Below are positions 5,499-6,341 of a DNA stretch of 6,341 nt, piece after piece (position 1 is the stretch's first letter; each line of letters opens with the position of its first letter). The notes below the pieces were generated by a model that was not told the origin of the DNA, searched no databases, and worked only from the letters and a program-made list of their open reading frames with translations. Source of the DNA: Gammaproteobacteria bacterium. Its GTDB lineage: Bacteria > Pseudomonadota > Gammaproteobacteria > SZUA-140. The stretch lies in contig JALWQD010000163.1 in the NCBI GenBank assembly GCA_026994735.1, positions 1-6,341 of the forward strand, read 5' to 3'. Both the position numbers and the translations under genes were made by a program.

Positions 5499-6284
5499 TC
5501 AAAATCGACGCTGTTTTTTGATCGTTTCGTAGGCCTTGCGGATTTCGCGGGTTTTCTCGGTGGCGATTTTCATCATTTCCTCAGGCAGGCCTTTTGCAAC
5601 AAGCTTGTCCGGGTGATGCTGGCTCAGCAGGCGTCGGTAGGCGCGTTTGACTTCGCTGTCACTGCTTGTAGCTGTTATGCCGAGAATGTCATAGGCCTTA
5701 GCCAGTTCATCGCCCGCACTCATGGTGCTGCCATCGCTGCCGCCGCGAGCAGCCTGAACCATGGTGACAAGATGGGCTAATTCTGCGCCAGAAAAGCCCG
5801 TTTTCTGGCAAATATGTTGCAGCAGGGCTTCTTCCTTGGGGTCGAGCTGGCCATCTATGAGTGCCGCCTGGACGAGGATTTCAAGGAAAATACGCAACAG
5901 GGTCTGGCGTCGGTGACAGACCTGAACAAATTGTTCGAGGATTTCATCGAGTTCGAATCCCGTCTGCTTTCCCTGGTTAAATAACTCGCGTGCGAGGCGG
6001 CGTTGTTGTTCATTGAGTTGCATCTGTTCCATGACAGATTGCGTCATCTGGATTTCCGCCTGAGAGACCCGGCCATCAATTTTTGCCAGGTGACCGAGTA
6101 CGGAAAAAGTGGCTGTGAAGAATGCGGTTTGAATGCGTTCTCTTTCGCCAGCCCCTTCACCGAAGCCGAGGTTGGCCATACCCTTGTCGACACGGTGTCC
6201 GAGAGCGGCGCCAATGAGTGCTCCCAATGGCCCGCCGAGCATATATCCAAAGGTTCCTCCCAGAACCTTACCCCACCAACTCAT
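5499..6284 (-). CDS. djlA: Membrane-anchored J-domain co-chaperone DjlA
   Basis: DjlA is an inner-membrane DnaK co-chaperone with a short N-terminal membrane segment and a cytoplasmic J domain. This protein has 261 residues (E. coli about 271). The N-terminus MSWWGKVLGGTFGYMLGG followed by PLGALIGAALGH is a Gly-rich transmembrane segment (about 5-30) with GxxxG-type spacings, as in the family, where it mediates dimerisation. A TerB-like domain spans about 52-176, with LGHLAKIDGRVSQAE (63-77) and the paired VQAALIDGQLDPKEEALL (138-155). After a Gly/Ser linker (181-191) the J domain runs from about 196 to the end: KAYDILGITATSSDSEVKRA, then HHPDKLVAKGLPEEM with the essential His224-Pro225-Asp226, and the closing KTREIRKAYETIKKQR. 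ATG 6284 has AGGGAGA (6300-6294) nine bases upstream. No T-tract terminator follows the stop, so some read-through toward sspA is possible. Confidence 0.94.
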   Translation of the reverse strand: MSWWGKVLGGTFGYMLGGPLGALIGAALGHRVDKGMANLGFGEGAGERERIQTAFFTATFSVLGHLAKIDGRVSQAEIQMTQSVMEQMQLNEQQRRLARELFNQGKQTGFELDEILEQFVQVCHRRQTLLRIFLEILVQAALIDGQLDPKEEALLQHICQKTGFSGAELAHLVTMVQAARGGSDGSTMSAGDELAKAYDILGITATSSDSEVKRAYRRLLSQHHPDKLVAKGLPEEMMKIATEKTREIRKAYETIKKQRRF

Positions 6285-6290
6285 GGTCCG

Positions 6291-6341
6291 TTATCTCCCT
6301 CTGCTTTCAGTTGTTAATTGTTTATTGCTCAACAACGTCAT
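6291..6341 (-). other. Upstream of djlA: possible 3' end of another minus-strand gene
   Basis: One minus-strand frame is open from the window edge to a TAA at 6293-6291, six bases before the djlA ATG, so an upstream gene could end here with the djlA Shine-Dalgarno overlapping its last codons. A second frame ends at a TAA at 6324-6322. The visible residues are too few and not recognisable. It could equally be a plain leader, although I see no convincing promoter. Confidence 0.25.

Noticed and set aside
1..6341. Mobile element, defence system or novel multi-gene system
   Set aside because: Every substantial open frame belongs to a known housekeeping family; there are no transposase, integrase, repeat-array or nuclease-effector signs. 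YraN's nuclease-like fold is a conserved chromosomal family, not evidence of a defence system.

Overview
The window looks like a chromosomal housekeeping region of a gammaproteobacterium. The evidence is the gene set itself: LpoA (activator of penicillin-binding protein 1A), YraN, the BON-domain lipoprotein DolP, the ClpXP adaptor SspB with its partner gene SspA, and the membrane co-chaperone DjlA. LpoA, DjlA and the SspA/SspB pair are characteristic of Gammaproteobacteria. Base composition is moderate, with no sharp compositional break inside any gene. I cannot name a genus. I see no tRNA, rRNA, CRISPR array, insertion sequence, phage or toxin-antitoxin feature.

Plus-strand half (2-4100): four tightly packed genes, probably one operon. 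They are lpoA (5' end outside the window), yraN (overlaps lpoA by 23 bp), dolP (after an 84-bp gap, with a TTG start behind a strong AGGAGG), and a stand-alone FAD-linked D-2-hydroxyacid dehydrogenase whose Shine-Dalgarno overlaps the dolP stop. The lpoA-yraN-dolP order resembles the E. coli yraM-yraN-diaA-yraP cluster, but diaA is missing here and the dehydrogenase is added at the end. The first three genes connect to cell-envelope upkeep: LpoA switches on peptidoglycan synthesis at the outer membrane and DolP is an outer-membrane lipoprotein. The dehydrogenase is respiratory or metabolic and has no obvious mechanistic link to them.

Minus-strand half (6341-4090): djlA, then a 268-bp AT-rich non-coding region, then sspA and sspB 16 bp apart. 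The non-coding region carries a credible extended -10 sigma-70 promoter with an AT-rich upstream tract and would give sspA a leader of about 160 nt containing a perfect 7-bp inverted repeat. SspB delivers ssrA-tagged proteins to ClpXP, and SspA is an RNA-polymerase-associated stress protein. sspB converges on the dehydrogenase gene and the two coding regions overlap tail to tail by 11 bp, with no recognisable intrinsic terminator between them.

I found no previously undescribed system. The points most worth checking are the missing diaA, the dehydrogenase in its place at the end of the cluster, the overlapping convergent ends, the sspA leader, and a retained glutaredoxin-like Cys in SspA.
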